DNA of 64,000 nucleotides from Streptomyces xinghaiensis S187 (GCF_000220705.2 NZ_CP023202.1:5548501-5612500), one strand, 5' to 3'; counted from the stretch's first letter, positions 1-9,243 are shown. Made by a program: numbers and translations. The notes: generated by a model from the letters alone, not told the origin.

Positions 1-672
1 GGCGCAGCGGCCGGAGGTGGTCAGCTCCGGGTCGTTGAGGAGTGCGGTGAGCAGGGGCCGCAGATAGCCGTCGATGGTGCGGGGCGGCAGGCCCCGGCTG
101 CCGGGGAACGCGGCGGCGGGCAGCTCCGGCCGGGCCAGCAGCCGCTCGGCCGGGGTTCCGGCCAGTCGGCTGAGATAACCGGCGAGCCGGGCCTGGTCAA
201 GGGCGTTCGCGCGGGCGGCCCGTGGCGCGCGGGGCGCACGGAGGGTGCGCGGGGCGCGTGCGGCACCGGCCAGGGCGCGGGCCGCGGCCCGGGTGCCCCG
301 CGCGCTCCGGGGTTCGGCGTACCGGTGGACGCGGCCCCCGCTGTGCACCAGCAGGCCGGGGGAGAGGGGGCGCAGGACGAGGTCCGCCAGCTCGGGGGCG
401 GACGCCAGCGCCGGCAGGGACGGGTCGAGGAGCCGCCCCGGGCGGTCGAGCCGGAAGCCGTCGGCCTCCTCGGTGGCCATCCGGCCGCCGATCCGGGGCG
501 ACGCCTCCAGGACCGTCACCTCCAGGCCCGCGCGGCTGAGCCGGGCGGCGGCCGTGAGGCCCGCCAGCCCGGCGCCGACCACGACGACGTCCGTCCGGTC
601 CGCGGAGCCCCGTCCGCTGCGGTTCCGCGTGCTGCTCTGCTGTGCGGTGCTCTCCTGTGCGGTGCTGAGCAC
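1..672 (-). CDS. FAD-dependent oxidoreductase (amine oxidase/phytoene desaturase-like), C-terminus outside window
   Basis: The minus-strand frame is open from a GTG at 672 to the window edge, giving 224 codons with the C-terminus missing. The GTG follows a GGGGAGGG ribosome binding site closely. About 30 residues in is a dinucleotide-binding motif, VVVVGAGLAGLTAA, followed by VLEAS and the GG-doublet IGGRMAT. These mark an FAD-binding flavoprotein of the amine oxidase/protoporphyrinogen oxidase/phytoene desaturase superfamily. The remaining visible part is Arg/Ala-rich and gives no substrate hint. The gene has no ATG start and is easily missed. The superfamily is clear from sequence; the substrate is unknown. 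Confidence 0.8.
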   Translation of the reverse strand, partial: MLSTAQESTAQQSSTRNRSGRGSADRTDVVVVGAGLAGLTAAARLSRAGLEVTVLEASPRIGGRMATEEADGFRLDRPGRLLDPSLPALASAPELADLVLRPLSPGLLVHSGGRVHRYAEPRSARGTRAAARALAGAARAPRTLRAPRAPRAARANALDQARLAGYLSRLAGTPAERLLARPELPAAAFPGSRGLPPRTIDGYLRPLLTALLNDPELTTSGRCA

Positions 673-910
673 GTGCCCTCCCCGAGGTCGGCTGTGTCCC
701 CTCACCGGGCCACCTGCGGTCGCTGGAGACCTCATGCCCTCAACGGGCGACCGCAATACCCGGCATCCCCTTCCCCCCGAGCCTAGGAACGATTACCGGC
801 CCGCACAGTCGCGCACCAACCGGGCACGGGCGCACGGGCGTTGAGGGCAGAGCGCCGGTGGGCGGACGGACCCGCGCACAGCCGCGTCCCGGCCTTTGCG
901 GTTGCGCTCC

Positions 911-958
911 CCCGGTGCCGGTGCCGGTGCCGGTGCCGGTGTGGGTGTGGGTGTAGGC
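911..958. repeat. Short GC-rich hexamer repeat
   Basis: About four to five copies of a GCCGGT unit are followed by GTGGGT variants in the 344-bp gap between the oxidoreductase and the TIGR01777 gene. The rest of this gap shows no gene or clean terminator. It is a simple-sequence repeat without an evident function. Confidence 0.7.
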
Positions 959-1016
959 GGGGGCCGGGGGCCGTACGCCGCCGCGCGGACCGTACGGGCG
1001 TGCGCGCCCGCACCGG

Positions 1017-1910
1017 TCAGCGCAGCGCGGCCCGGATCGCGCTCTCCACGGTCGGGTGGGCGAAGGCGAAGCCGGAGTCGAGCAGCCGGCGCGGCACGAC
1101 CCGCTGGCTGCTCAGCACGTCCTCGGCGAACCCCCCGAGCGCCAGCCGCAGCGCGGGCGCGGGCGCGGTGGCGAGGGTCGGCCGCCGCAGCACCCGGCCC
1201 ATCGCGGCCGTCACCTCCCGGTTGGTGACCGGCACGGGCGCGGTGAGGTTGACCGGGCCGGAGAGCGACGCGGTGGCGATGAGATGCCGCAGGGCGGAGA
1301 TGTGGTCCTCCAGGGCGATGAAGCTCCAGTACTGCCGGCCGTTGCCGAGCCGCCCGCCGAGCCCGGCCCGGAAGAGCGGGAACAGCCGCCCCCAGGCGCC
1401 GCCCTCGCGCGCCACCACCAGCCCGGTCCGGGCGAAGACCGTCCGGACGCCGGCCTCCTCGGCGGGCGCCGCGGCGGCCTCCCACTCCTGGCAGACCCCG
1501 GCCAGGAAGCCCTCGCCGGGCGGCGCGCTCTCGTCGGTCTCGCGGTCGCCCGTGTCGCCGTAGTAGCCGATGGCGCTGCCGCAGACGAGGACGGGCGGCG
1601 GGGCGTCCAGCGAGGCCAGGGCCCGGGCGATCGTGGTGGTGCCGAGCACCCGGCTGTCCCGGATCGTCCTCTTGTAGCCCGCCGTCCACCGGTGGTCGGC
1701 GACTCCCGCGCCGGCGAGGTGCACGACGGCGTCGCAGCCGCGGAGCGCGCCGGCGTCCGCGGAGCCGCCCTCCGGGTCCCACCGTGCCTCGTCCGGCGCC
1801 CGGGGCGGCCGGCGCACCAGCCGTACGGTCTCGTGCCCTCCCTCGGCGCGCAGGGAGCGGAGCAGTGCCGAACCGATGAGACCGGACGAGCCGGTGATCG
1901 CGATACGCAT
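1017..1910 (-). CDS. TIGR01777 family NAD(P)-binding epimerase-like protein
   Basis: This 297-residue protein starts MRIAITGSSGLIGSALL, a classic glycine-rich Rossmann motif of extended SDR/NAD-dependent epimerases. It has ARWDPEGG and VVHLAGAGVADHRW, then GSAIGYYGDTG and a C-terminal domain ending in a DUF1731-like segment (LRLALGGFAEDVLSS, RRLLDSGFAFAHPT). That order is typical of the TIGR01777 family (E. coli YfcH type). The substrate is unknown for most members. The ATG at 1910 is chosen because the nucleotide-binding motif must be N-terminal; the open frame runs further upstream but overlaps the divergent GNAT gene. The intergenic space is only 66 bp, so the two promoters lie back to back. 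Confidence 0.88.
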   Translation of the reverse strand: MRIAITGSSGLIGSALLRSLRAEGGHETVRLVRRPPRAPDEARWDPEGGSADAGALRGCDAVVHLAGAGVADHRWTAGYKRTIRDSRVLGTTTIARALASLDAPPPVLVCGSAIGYYGDTGDRETDESAPPGEGFLAGVCQEWEAAAAPAEEAGVRTVFARTGLVVAREGGAWGRLFPLFRAGLGGRLGNGRQYWSFIALEDHISALRHLIATASLSGPVNLTAPVPVTNREVTAAMGRVLRRPTLATAPAPALRLALGGFAEDVLSSQRVVPRRLLDSGFAFAHPTVESAIRAALR

Positions 1911-1963
1911 GAGGCCATCCTGCCCCCGGCGTACGGGAGGTGACGGGTATTGGGGGGCGGTGG

Positions 1964-1969
1964 CACAGT
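1964..1969 (+). promoter_or_regulatory. -10 box for a leaderless GNAT mRNA
   Basis: CACAGT lies exactly seven bases before the ATG at 1977, with no ribosome binding site between. It fits the leaderless arrangement of other genes here but is a CANNNT variant, so it is weaker than those. Confidence 0.4.
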
Positions 1970-1976
1970 GGCGTCC

Positions 1977-2504
1977 ATGCCCGAACCGCTCATACGTCCG
2001 GTTCAGCCGGTGACCGTCCGCCCCGCCGTGCCCGTCGACGGGGCCGCGCTCGGCGACCTCGACCGCCGCGTCTGGTCGCGGCTGCACTCCGTACAGCCGG
2101 AACCTCCCGCTCCGGGTGCCCCCTTCTTCGACGCGGCCCATCCGCCGGAGGAGCTCCTCGTCGCCGAGATCCAGGCGCGGATCGCCGGCTACATCCGGCT
2201 GGTGCCGCCGACCCGGCTGCCGTCCAACGACCACGTCCGGCAGATCCAGGGCCTCGCGGTCGACACCTGGGCCCGCGGCCGGGGCGTCGCCCGCGCGCTC
2301 CTCGACGCCGCCTGCGACGAGGCGCGGCGGCAGGGCGCGGTCCGGATCACCCTGCGGGTGCTGGGCCACAACACACCGGCCCGGCGGCTGTACGAGTCGG
2401 CGGGCTTCGCCGTGGAGGGCGTCCTGCCGGGCGAGTTCCTGCTGGACGGGATGTTCGCCGACGACGTCCTGATGGGACGCTCCCTGGGACCGGAGAACGG
2501 CTGA
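1977..2504 (+). CDS. GNAT family N-acetyltransferase
   Basis: This 175-residue protein begins MPEPLIRPV. It contains the GNAT acetyl-CoA site: a strand reading IQGLAVDTW followed by RGRGVARALLDAAC (Q/RxxGxG/A-type loop), and a C-terminal NTPARRLYESAGFAVEG segment typical of the family. GNAT proteins transfer an acetyl group from acetyl-CoA to an amine, but the acceptor cannot be deduced. An upstream TTG at 1950 would add nine residues. I prefer the ATG at 1977 because a -10-like box sits seven bases before it. The gene diverges from the TIGR01777 gene and converges on the DUF4240 gene. Confidence 0.87.
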   Translation: MPEPLIRPVQPVTVRPAVPVDGAALGDLDRRVWSRLHSVQPEPPAPGAPFFDAAHPPEELLVAEIQARIAGYIRLVPPTRLPSNDHVRQIQGLAVDTWARGRGVARALLDAACDEARRQGAVRITLRVLGHNTPARRLYESAGFAVEGVLPGEFLLDGMFADDVLMGRSLGPENG

Positions 2505-2553
2505 GGGACCGGCGGCGTCTCCGCCCGGCGGACCCCGGGGCCGCGCCCGCGCC

Positions 2554-3078
2554 TCACCGCGGGGGCGGGAACCGCTCGGTGAGGGCGGGGAAGCGCTCCG
2601 CCAGCGCCGCGCGGTCGCCGAAGTCGAGGGGCGTGCCCTCGGGTTCGGCCGGCTGTTCGGGCAGCCCGAGGTCCGGCAGTTCGACCGCGGTGAGCTGCTC
2701 GTACGCCTCGTAGGGCGCGTAGCCGAGGTCCTCCGCCTCACCGTCCAGTTCCTCGTCGAAGTCCTCCAGCAGCTCCGCCAGATCGTCCGGCTCGTGCAGC
2801 GCGCCCTCGAACACCTGCCGCCCCTGGCCGATCAGCCAGCAGCGGAAACCCTCGAACGCCTCCTCGCCGGCGTCGCCCGTCAGCAGCCAGGCGGCGGCCC
2901 ACAGGTCCCAGCGGTGGGCCCGGGTCAGCCGGGACTCGAAGTGCCGGGCGAAATCCACCACCGATTCGGGGTCCAGCAGCACCAGCCGTTCCACGAGTGC
3001 GTCCGCCTGCTCCACCGGATCCCCGCCGGCGGCCTCGCGGGAGCTGTCGACGATCGCCCAGAACTCCGTCTCGTCCAT
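2554..3078 (-). CDS. DUF4240 domain protein
   Basis: This 174-residue acidic protein starts MDETEFWAIVDSSR, the signature opening of DUF4240. It continues with LDPESVVDFARHFE, WDLWAAAWLL and a GCSD/DGF-like segment (GEEAFEGFRCWLIGQG) characteristic of the family. The C-terminus is rich in Glu, Pro and Leu. The ATG at 3078 is used because this motif marks the N-terminus; a longer frame adds nine residues without a better start. The function of DUF4240 is not established. It is flanked by a convergent GNAT gene and a divergent SDR gene and is probably monocistronic. Confidence 0.82.
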   Translation of the reverse strand: MDETEFWAIVDSSREAAGGDPVEQADALVERLVLLDPESVVDFARHFESRLTRAHRWDLWAAAWLLTGDAGEEAFEGFRCWLIGQGRQVFEGALHEPDDLAELLEDFDEELDGEAEDLGYAPYEAYEQLTAVELPDLGLPEQPAEPEGTPLDFGDRAALAERFPALTERFPPPR

Positions 3079-3308
3079 CACGGGACCAGCATCGGCCCTG
3101 CCCACCCGCCGCGCACGCGCAGCATGCCGGATGCGGCCGTGTCGTTACCGGCCGGGGTGATGACCCGCAAATCGGGGGACGCCGTCCCGCGCCGGAACGC
3201 CCGGACCGTCCGGAGCGGAACACGGGGGAGGCGCGCGGGAAAAGACGACAGAAGATGTCCGCATTGCCTGCCAGGGTCGTTCCGTCCGCACGGAGGAGGA
3301 ACCGTGCG

Positions 3309-3345
3309 GACGGTACGGACAGAGAGCGGTACGGACAGAGAGAGG
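3309..3345. repeat. Direct repeat CGGTACGGACAGAGAG upstream of the SDR gene
   Basis: Two adjacent copies of CGGTACGGACAGAGAG lie just before the SDR start. The second copy runs into AGAGAGAGG, which probably serves as the ribosome binding site. A nearby CGGACCGTCCGG palindrome lies about 100 bp upstream. A regulatory role is possible but not shown. Confidence 0.55.
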
Positions 3346-3356
3346 AATCCGCACAC

Positions 3357-4274
3357 GTGAACGGACAGGGCAGGCTGGCGGGCCGGGTGGCGCTCGTCGC
3401 GGGAGCCACCCGCGGCGCGGGACGCGCCATCGCCGTACAACTGGGGACCGAGGGCGCGACCGTCTATGTGACCGGCCGCACCACACGGGCGCGGCGCAGC
3501 GAGGTGGACCGCCCGGAGACCATCGAGGAGACCGCCGAACTCGTGACCGCCGCGGGCGGCACGGGCATCGCGGTGCCCACCGACCATCTGGAGCGGGAAC
3601 AGGTCCGTGCGCTGACCGAGCGCGTCGACCGCGAGCAGGGGCGGCTGGACGTCCTCGTCAACGACCTCTGGGGCGGGGAACACCTCGTCGACTTCGGGAA
3701 GAAGATGTGGGAGATCGGCCTGGAGCGCGGCCTGCGCATGCTGCGGCTCGGCGTCGAGAGCCACATCGTCACCAGCCACTACGCGCTGCCGCTGCTGATC
3801 CGCCGGCCCGGCGGGCTGCTGGTGGAGATCACCGACGGCACCGCCGAGACGAACAAGGACTACCGCGAGAGCCTCTACTACGACCTCACCAAGTACGCGC
3901 CCCTGCGGATGGCCCTCGGCCTCGGAACGGAACTGGAGGAGTACGGCTGCACGGCGGTCGCCGTCACGCCCGGCTTCCTCCGCTCCGAGCAGATGCTCGA
4001 CCACTTCGGGGTGACGGAGGAGAACTGGCGGGACGGTGTGGCGAAGGAGCCGAGTTTCGCGATCTCGGAGTCCCCGGTCTTCGTCGGCCGGGCCGTCGCC
4101 GCACTGGCCGCCGACCCGGAGGTGGCGCGCTGGAACGGGCAGTCGCTCTCCAGCGGGCAGCTCTCCCGGGTCTACGGCTTCACCGACACCGACGGCACCC
4201 GGCCGGACGCCTGGCGGTACCTCAGGGAGGTGACGGCCGGCGGCCGGGAGGCGGACGACGCGGAGTACCGCTGA
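3357..4274 (+). CDS. Short-chain dehydrogenase/reductase
   Basis: This is a 305-residue SDR oxidoreductase. The N-terminal cofactor loop is ALVAGATRGAGRAIA, and TGRTTRAR after strand 2 suggests NADP(H) preference. The catalytic Y-x-x-x-K appears as YYDLTKYAP. The usual NNAG motif is replaced by NDLWGG, as in a subgroup of actinobacterial and plant SDRs. The GTG at 3357 is chosen because it follows AGAGAGAGG and sits directly before the cofactor loop; the open frame extends about 120 codons upstream without good coding character. The substrate is unknown. The gene converges on the WYL regulator with 55 bp between them. Confidence 0.88.
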   Translation: MNGQGRLAGRVALVAGATRGAGRAIAVQLGTEGATVYVTGRTTRARRSEVDRPETIEETAELVTAAGGTGIAVPTDHLEREQVRALTERVDREQGRLDVLVNDLWGGEHLVDFGKKMWEIGLERGLRMLRLGVESHIVTSHYALPLLIRRPGGLLVEITDGTAETNKDYRESLYYDLTKYAPLRMALGLGTELEEYGCTAVAVTPGFLRSEQMLDHFGVTEENWRDGVAKEPSFAISESPVFVGRAVAALAADPEVARWNGQSLSSGQLSRVYGFTDTDGTRPDAWRYLREVTAGGREADDAEYR

Positions 4275-4329
4275 GCGGGGCGGCCCTCCCGGTCCGTCCC
4301 GCATGGCGCGGCGGCGCCGTGATGCCGGG

Positions 4330-5475
4330 CTACCGCCCGTCCCGCCCGTCCCGCCGGTCCTGCCCGGCCCGTTCGCCGTGCCGGTCCCGCGCGTACAGCG
4401 CGGCCGCGCGGGCCGCCGCCTCCGCGAAGCGGGCGCGCAGCTCGGGCGGCTCCAGCAGTTCGGCCTCCGGGCCCAGGGCGAGTACCTGCTCGTGGGCGAC
4501 GTCGAGCGACTCCACGGGCAGGGTGACGGTGACCCACCCCTCCCCGTCGGCCTCCCCGGCCGCGGCGAGGGCCTCCCGCGCCGCCACCCGGTCGGTGACC
4601 CGGGGCAGCTTCCGGGCCCCGGCCGCGGAGAGCCGTACGACGACGGTGTCGCGCAGGATCGAACGGGCGAACTCCGCGGCCCGTTCCTGCCAGAAGCCCG
4701 GCAGATCGAACCCCTCGTCCCGGGCGAACCGCTGCTCCGAGACGGTGACGGAGCCGAAGCGCTCCACGCGGTAGACCCGGTGGGACCGGGGGCCGGGTCC
4801 GGCGCCGGGCGTCCGGCCGGACCCGCCGGACCCGCCGGAGTCCCGGGGCGCCGGGACCGCCGCCCGCGGCGGGGAGAGCCCCTCCTCGGCCGGCCGGGCC
4901 ACCAGGTACCAGACGCCCGCCTTGAGGACGAGTCCGTACGGTTCCAGGGCGCGCCGCACCTCCGTGCCGCCCGTCTCCGCCCGCCGCCGGTAGCGGGCCG
5001 TCAGCAGCCGGTCGCCCCACACCGCCTCCGCGATCAGCGGCAGCGGCTCCGGGGTCACCGGCTCCTGCCACCAGCCCGGTGCGTCCAGATGGAAGCGCTG
5101 TGCCGCGCTCGCGGGGGTGTCGCTCAGTTCGGGCAGCAGCGCGGCGGCCACCTTCAGCCGGGCCGCCGAGGCGGTGTCCGCCAGGCCCATGGCGCGGAGC
5201 GCCGAGGGCACCCCGGAGAGGAACAGCGTCTCCGCCTCGCCGCGGGCCAGACCGGTCAGACGGGTGCGGTAGCCGCCGATGAGCCGGTAGCCGCCCGTCC
5301 GGCCGCGCGCCGCGTAGACGGGCACCCCCGCCTCCGAGAGCGCCAGGACGTCACGGGCGACGGTCCGTTCGGACACCTCCAGCTCCCGCGCCAGTTCGGC
5401 CCCGGTCATCGACGGCCGGGACTGGAGGAGCAGCACCATGCGGATCAGCCGGGCGGCACGCATGGGCGCCATCAT
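4330..5475 (-). CDS. HTH-WYL (YafY/PafC-type) transcriptional regulator
   Basis: This 381-residue protein has an N-terminal helix-turn-helix (about residues 5-60; MTGAELARELEVSERTVARDV) followed by a WYL domain with the diagnostic LKAGVWYLVAR at about 185-195. WYL domains bind small molecules or nucleic acids, and the family includes YafY-like repressors and PafC. A Gly/Pro/Ser-rich insertion (about 205-230) interrupts the WYL region. The C-terminal WCX-like domain ends in a charged Arg/Asp tail. Start: ATGATG preceded by GGAG at a seven-base spacing supports 5475. It is convergent with the SDR gene. The target is unknown. Confidence 0.87.
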   Translation of the reverse strand: MMAPMRAARLIRMVLLLQSRPSMTGAELARELEVSERTVARDVLALSEAGVPVYAARGRTGGYRLIGGYRTRLTGLARGEAETLFLSGVPSALRAMGLADTASAARLKVAAALLPELSDTPASAAQRFHLDAPGWWQEPVTPEPLPLIAEAVWGDRLLTARYRRRAETGGTEVRRALEPYGLVLKAGVWYLVARPAEEGLSPPRAAVPAPRDSGGSGGSGRTPGAGPGPRSHRVYRVERFGSVTVSEQRFARDEGFDLPGFWQERAAEFARSILRDTVVVRLSAAGARKLPRVTDRVAAREALAAAGEADGEGWVTVTLPVESLDVAHEQVLALGPEAELLEPPELRARFAEAAARAAALYARDRHGERAGQDRRDGRDGR

Positions 5476-5542
5476 GCCCGGGCTCCCCGCGACCGGTCAC
5501 GGGGGCCGTGCCGGAACGACGGGTGCCGTGCCCCGGGAACGG

Positions 5543-5580
5543 CGGTGCCCCCGCCCGGACGGACCGGGACGGGGGCGCCG
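5543..5580 (-). terminator. Hairpin terminator after sucB
   Basis: An inverted repeat with about 10 bp plus 5 bp of pairing, one bulged A and an ACGGA loop lies about 30 bases after the sucB stop codon. There is no U-tract, as usual for GC-rich actinobacterial terminators. Confidence 0.6.
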
Positions 5581-5608
5581 TCGTGGAATCCCGAGGGGAC
5601 CCGAGCCC

Positions 5609-7393
5609 TTACAGGCCGAGGTCGCTCTCGAACGCGCCTTCTTCCAGGCGGGTCTTGAGGGTCCCCAGGAAGCGGGCCGCGTCGGCGCCGTCCACCAGGC
5701 GGTGGTCGTACGTCAGCGCGAGGTAGACCATGTCGCGGATGGCGATGGACTCGCCCTCCGGGGTGTCCACCACGACCGGACGCCGGACGGTGGCCCCGAT
5801 GGCCAGCATCGCGACCTGCGGCTGGTTGAGGATCGGGGTGTCGAACAGCGCTCCGCGCGAACCGGTGTTCGTCACCGTGAAGGTGCCGCCCGACAGCTCG
5901 TCCGGCTTGAGGCCGCCGTTGCGGGTGCGGTTGGCCAGGTCGGCGGTCTTCTTGGCGATGCCGGCCAGGTTCAGGTCACCCGCGTTGTCGATGACCGGGA
6001 CGAAGAGGCCCTTCTCCGTGTCCACCGCGATGCCGATGTTCTCGGTGTCGTGGTAGGTGATGGTCTCGTCGTCGTTGATCTTGGCGTTGACGGCCGGGTG
6101 GACCTTCAGCGCCTCGGTGACGGCCTTCACGAAGAACGGCATCGGGGAGAGCTTGACGCCCTCGCGCGCCAGGAACTGCTCCTTGGCCCGCGCCCGGAGC
6201 CGCATGACGCGGGTGACGTCCGCCTCGATCACGGTGGTCAGCTGCGCCGAGACCTTGAGGGACTCGGTCATGTGCTTGGCCGTGGCCTTGCGGATCCGGC
6301 TCATCTTCACCGTCTGGCCGCGCAGCGGCGACGGCTGCACCGGGGCGGCGGCCTTCGGGGCCGGCGCGGCGGCGGCCGGAGCCGCGGCCTTGGCGGCCTC
6401 GGCGGCGGCGATGACATCCTGCTTGCGGATGCGGCCGCCGACACCGGTGCCCTTGACCGAGGACAGGTCCACGCCGTGCTCGGCGGCGAGCTTGCGGACC
6501 AGCGGGGTGACGTACGCGCCCTCACCGCCGGCCTCGGCGCCGGCCCGCGGAGCCGGCGCGGGGGCCGGGGCGGGCGCGGGAGCGGCCGGCTGGGGTTCCG
6601 GAGCCGGGGCCTCGGCGCGCTGCGGTGCCGGGGCCTGCGGAGCCTGCGGTTCCGGAGCCGGGGCGGGCTCGGGAGCCGGAGCGGGGGCGGGCGCCTCCTG
6701 CTTCGGCGCTTCCTGCTTCGGGGCCTCCTGCGCCGGCGCGGGGGCCGGGGCGGGAGCGGCGGCCGGGGCCTGTCCGGCCGCGCCGATGACGGCCAGCTTG
6801 GCGCCGACCTCCGCGGTCTCGTCCTCGCCGACCAGGATCTCCAGCAGGGTGCCGGCGGCGGGCGACGGGATCTCGGTGTCGACCTTGTCCGTGGAGACCT
6901 CCAGCAGCGGCTCGTCGGTCTCGACCGACTCGCCGACCTCCTTCAGCCACCGGGTGACGGTGCCCTCGGTCACGGACTCGCCCAGGGCGGGCAGTGTGAC
7001 CGGGGTGCCCTCGGCGCCTCCGCCGGACGGCGCCGGAGCGGCCTCCTGCCGCGGGGCCTCGGCCTGCGGGGCCGGGGCGGGCTCGGGCTCGGGCTGCGCC
7101 TCGGCCGCCGGGGCGGCCTCGGCGGCCGGAGCCGCGGTCTCGGCCGGGGCGCCGGAACCGTCGTCGATGACGGCCAGTTCGGCGCCCACCTCGACGGTCT
7201 CGTCCTCGGCCACCTTGATGGAGGAGAGAACACCGGCCGCCGGGGCCGGGATCTCGGTGTCGACCTTGTCGGTCGAGACCTCGAGCAGCGGCTCGTCGGC
7301 CTCGACGCGTTCACCCTCGGCCTTCAGCCATCGGGTGACGGTGCCCTCGGTCACGCTCTCGCCGAGCGCCGGGAGGGTTACGGAAACCGCCAT
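5609..7393 (-). CDS. sucB: 2-oxo acid dehydrogenase E2 (dihydrolipoamide succinyl/acyltransferase)
   Basis: This 594-residue E2 enzyme transfers acyl groups from the lipoyl arm to CoA in the 2-oxoglutarate and/or pyruvate dehydrogenase complex. It has two lipoyl domains, each with STDKVDTE; the lipoyl lysines fall at about residues 43 and 170. Each is followed by a long Ala/Pro/Glu hinge. Next comes a peripheral subunit-binding domain (VTPLVRKLAAEHGVDL...GTGVGGRIRKQDV). The C-terminal catalytic domain ends with YDHRLVDGADAARFL, carrying the DHRxxDG active site. Actinobacteria often share one such E2 between complexes, so the exact substrate is inferred. It lies 47 bp downstream of lpdA in the same direction, so the two are probably co-transcribed. 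Confidence 0.95.
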   Translation of the reverse strand: MAVSVTLPALGESVTEGTVTRWLKAEGERVEADEPLLEVSTDKVDTEIPAPAAGVLSSIKVAEDETVEVGAELAVIDDGSGAPAETAAPAAEAAPAAEAQPEPEPAPAPQAEAPRQEAAPAPSGGGAEGTPVTLPALGESVTEGTVTRWLKEVGESVETDEPLLEVSTDKVDTEIPSPAAGTLLEILVGEDETAEVGAKLAVIGAAGQAPAAAPAPAPAPAQEAPKQEAPKQEAPAPAPAPEPAPAPEPQAPQAPAPQRAEAPAPEPQPAAPAPAPAPAPAPRAGAEAGGEGAYVTPLVRKLAAEHGVDLSSVKGTGVGGRIRKQDVIAAAEAAKAAAPAAAAPAPKAAAPVQPSPLRGQTVKMSRIRKATAKHMTESLKVSAQLTTVIEADVTRVMRLRARAKEQFLAREGVKLSPMPFFVKAVTEALKVHPAVNAKINDDETITYHDTENIGIAVDTEKGLFVPVIDNAGDLNLAGIAKKTADLANRTRNGGLKPDELSGGTFTVTNTGSRGALFDTPILNQPQVAMLAIGATVRRPVVVDTPEGESIAIRDMVYLALTYDHRLVDGADAARFLGTLKTRLEEGAFESDLGL

Positions 7394-7440
7394 GGTTTCG
7401 GTTGCTCCTATCGAATGGTGCGGATGTGGGCGCGCCCGGA

Positions 7441-8829
7441 TCAGTCGTGGGAGTGCAGCGGCTTGCCGGCCAGCGCCAGGTGGGCCTCGCCGAGCGCCTC
7501 GTTCTGCGTGGGGTGGGCGTGGACCAGCTGTGCGACCTCGGCCGGCAGCGCCTCCCAGTTGTAGATCAGCTGCGCTTCCCCGATCAGTTCGCCCATCCGG
7601 TCACCGACCATGTGGACGCCGACCACGGCGCCGTCACGCACCTGGACGAGCTTGATCTCGCCCGCGGTCTTCAGGATCTTGCTCTTGCCGTTGCCGCCGA
7701 GGTTGTACTTGAGGGCGACGACCTTGTCGGCACCGTACATCTCCTTGGCCTTCGCCTCGGTGACGCCGACGGAGGCGACCTCCGGGTGGGAGTAGGTGAC
7801 GCGCGGCACGCCGTCGTAGTCGATCGGCACGGTCTTCAGCCCGGCCAGCCGCTCCGCGACGAGGATGCCCTCGGCGAAGCCGACGTGCGCCAGCTGGAGG
7901 GTCGGCACGAGGTCGCCGACGGCGGAGATCGTGGGGACGTTGGTCCGCATGTACTCGTCGACGAGGACGTAGCCGCGGTCCATGTTGACCCCGGCCTCCT
8001 CGTAGCCGAGGCCCTGCGAGACGGGGCCGCGGCCGACGGCGACGAGCAGCAGCTCGGCCTCGAACGTCTTGCCGTTCTCCAGGGAGACCTTCACGCCGTC
8101 GTCCGTGTACTCGACGCCCGAGAAGCGGGAGCCGAGCGAGAAGGTGATGCCGCGCTTGCGGAAGGCGCGCTCCAGCAGCTTGGAGCTGTTCTCGTCCTCG
8201 AGGGGGACGAGGTGGGGGAGCGCCTCGACGATGGTCACGTCCGTACCGAAGGACTTCCACGCGGAGGCGAACTCGCAGCCGATGACGCCGCCGCCGAGGA
8301 CGACCACCGACTTCGGCACCCGGTCCAGGTTCAGCGCGTGGTCCGAGGAGATGACGCGGTTGCCGTCGATCTCCAGGCCCGGCAGGGACTTCGGCACCGA
8401 GCCGGTCGCCAGCAGCACGTGCCGGCCCTCGTAGCGCTGCCCGTCCACGTCCACCGAGGTGGGCGATGACAGCCGGCCCTCGCCGGTGACATACGTCACC
8501 TTGCGGGAGGCGACCAGGCCCTGCAGGCCCTTGTACAGGCCGGAGACCACACCGTCCTTGTACTTGTTCACGCCCGCCATGTCGATGCCGTCGAACGAGG
8601 TCCGGACACCGAACGAGGCGCCGTCGCGGGCCTGGTCGGCGACCTCACCGGCGTGCAGCAGAGCCTTCGTGGGGATGCAGCCGCGGTGCAGACAGGTGCC
8701 GCCGAGCTTGTCCTTCTCGATGAGTGCGACGTCCAGGCCCAGCTGCGCCCCGCGCAGGGCGGCGGCGTAGCCACCGCTGCCGCCGCCGAGGATCACTAGG
8801 TCGAAAACGGTGCTGGCGTCGTTCGCCAC
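7441..8829 (-). CDS. lpdA: Dihydrolipoyl dehydrogenase (E3)
   Basis: This 462-residue flavoprotein re-oxidises the dihydrolipoyl arms of 2-oxo acid dehydrogenases using NAD+. The N-terminus carries the FAD loop VILGGGSGGYAAALRGAQLG, and the redox-active disulfide is GGTCLHRGCIPTK. A second dinucleotide loop, VVVLGGGVIGCEFAS, binds NAD. The C-terminal dimerisation domain contains HAHPTQNEALGEA with the catalytic His-Glu pair. The GTG at 8829 follows GGAGGA with seven-base spacing; an ATG 18 bases upstream is less well placed. It precedes sucB in the same orientation, which fits a role in the same complex. Confidence 0.96.
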   Translation of the reverse strand: MANDASTVFDLVILGGGSGGYAAALRGAQLGLDVALIEKDKLGGTCLHRGCIPTKALLHAGEVADQARDGASFGVRTSFDGIDMAGVNKYKDGVVSGLYKGLQGLVASRKVTYVTGEGRLSSPTSVDVDGQRYEGRHVLLATGSVPKSLPGLEIDGNRVISSDHALNLDRVPKSVVVLGGGVIGCEFASAWKSFGTDVTIVEALPHLVPLEDENSSKLLERAFRKRGITFSLGSRFSGVEYTDDGVKVSLENGKTFEAELLLVAVGRGPVSQGLGYEEAGVNMDRGYVLVDEYMRTNVPTISAVGDLVPTLQLAHVGFAEGILVAERLAGLKTVPIDYDGVPRVTYSHPEVASVGVTEAKAKEMYGADKVVALKYNLGGNGKSKILKTAGEIKLVQVRDGAVVGVHMVGDRMGELIGEAQLIYNWEALPAEVAQLVHAHPTQNEALGEAHLALAGKPLHSHD

Positions 8830-9243
8830 GTCACGTCCTCCATGCATGGGTGCGCCGGAGCCGGTCTTCCGAGACCGGGCGGCGGCTGTTGTTCGGCCGC
8901 TGAGTTCTTCAAGCCCGTCCGTGTGGCTCGCTCGGTACGTGAGCCGGGGCCCTGTCCTGCCGAGACAACATCTTCGCATTTGTTGACGGCCGACGGGACG
9001 CGGGGCCGGTCCTCGGGACGCCCGTCCGGCCGAGGCGGGGAGTTACTCGCGCGTAGGGCCGGTGGGGGCGGGCCGCGGGGCCCGGTGGACACTGGTTGGT
9101 TGCCCGGGCGCCTGCCCCGGAGGGGCCGAGGGATGCCCGCGCGGATTTCGTTCAGGGCGAACGCACGGACGAACGCGGGGCGGTCGGCGCGCTCCGGCCG
9201 GGGGCACGCGGCATCCCGGCGCCGGACCGCCGTCGGAACGGCG

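Noticed and set aside
911..958. CRISPR array or attachment site
   Set aside because: Units are six bases with no spacers, so this is a simple-sequence repeat. Nothing else in the window resembles CRISPR.
5438..7564. Long plus-strand frame of 708 codons rich in Gly/Leu/Arg
   Set aside because: It is the shadow of the sucB gene, whose two lipoyl domains and catalytic motif are unmistakable on the other strand.
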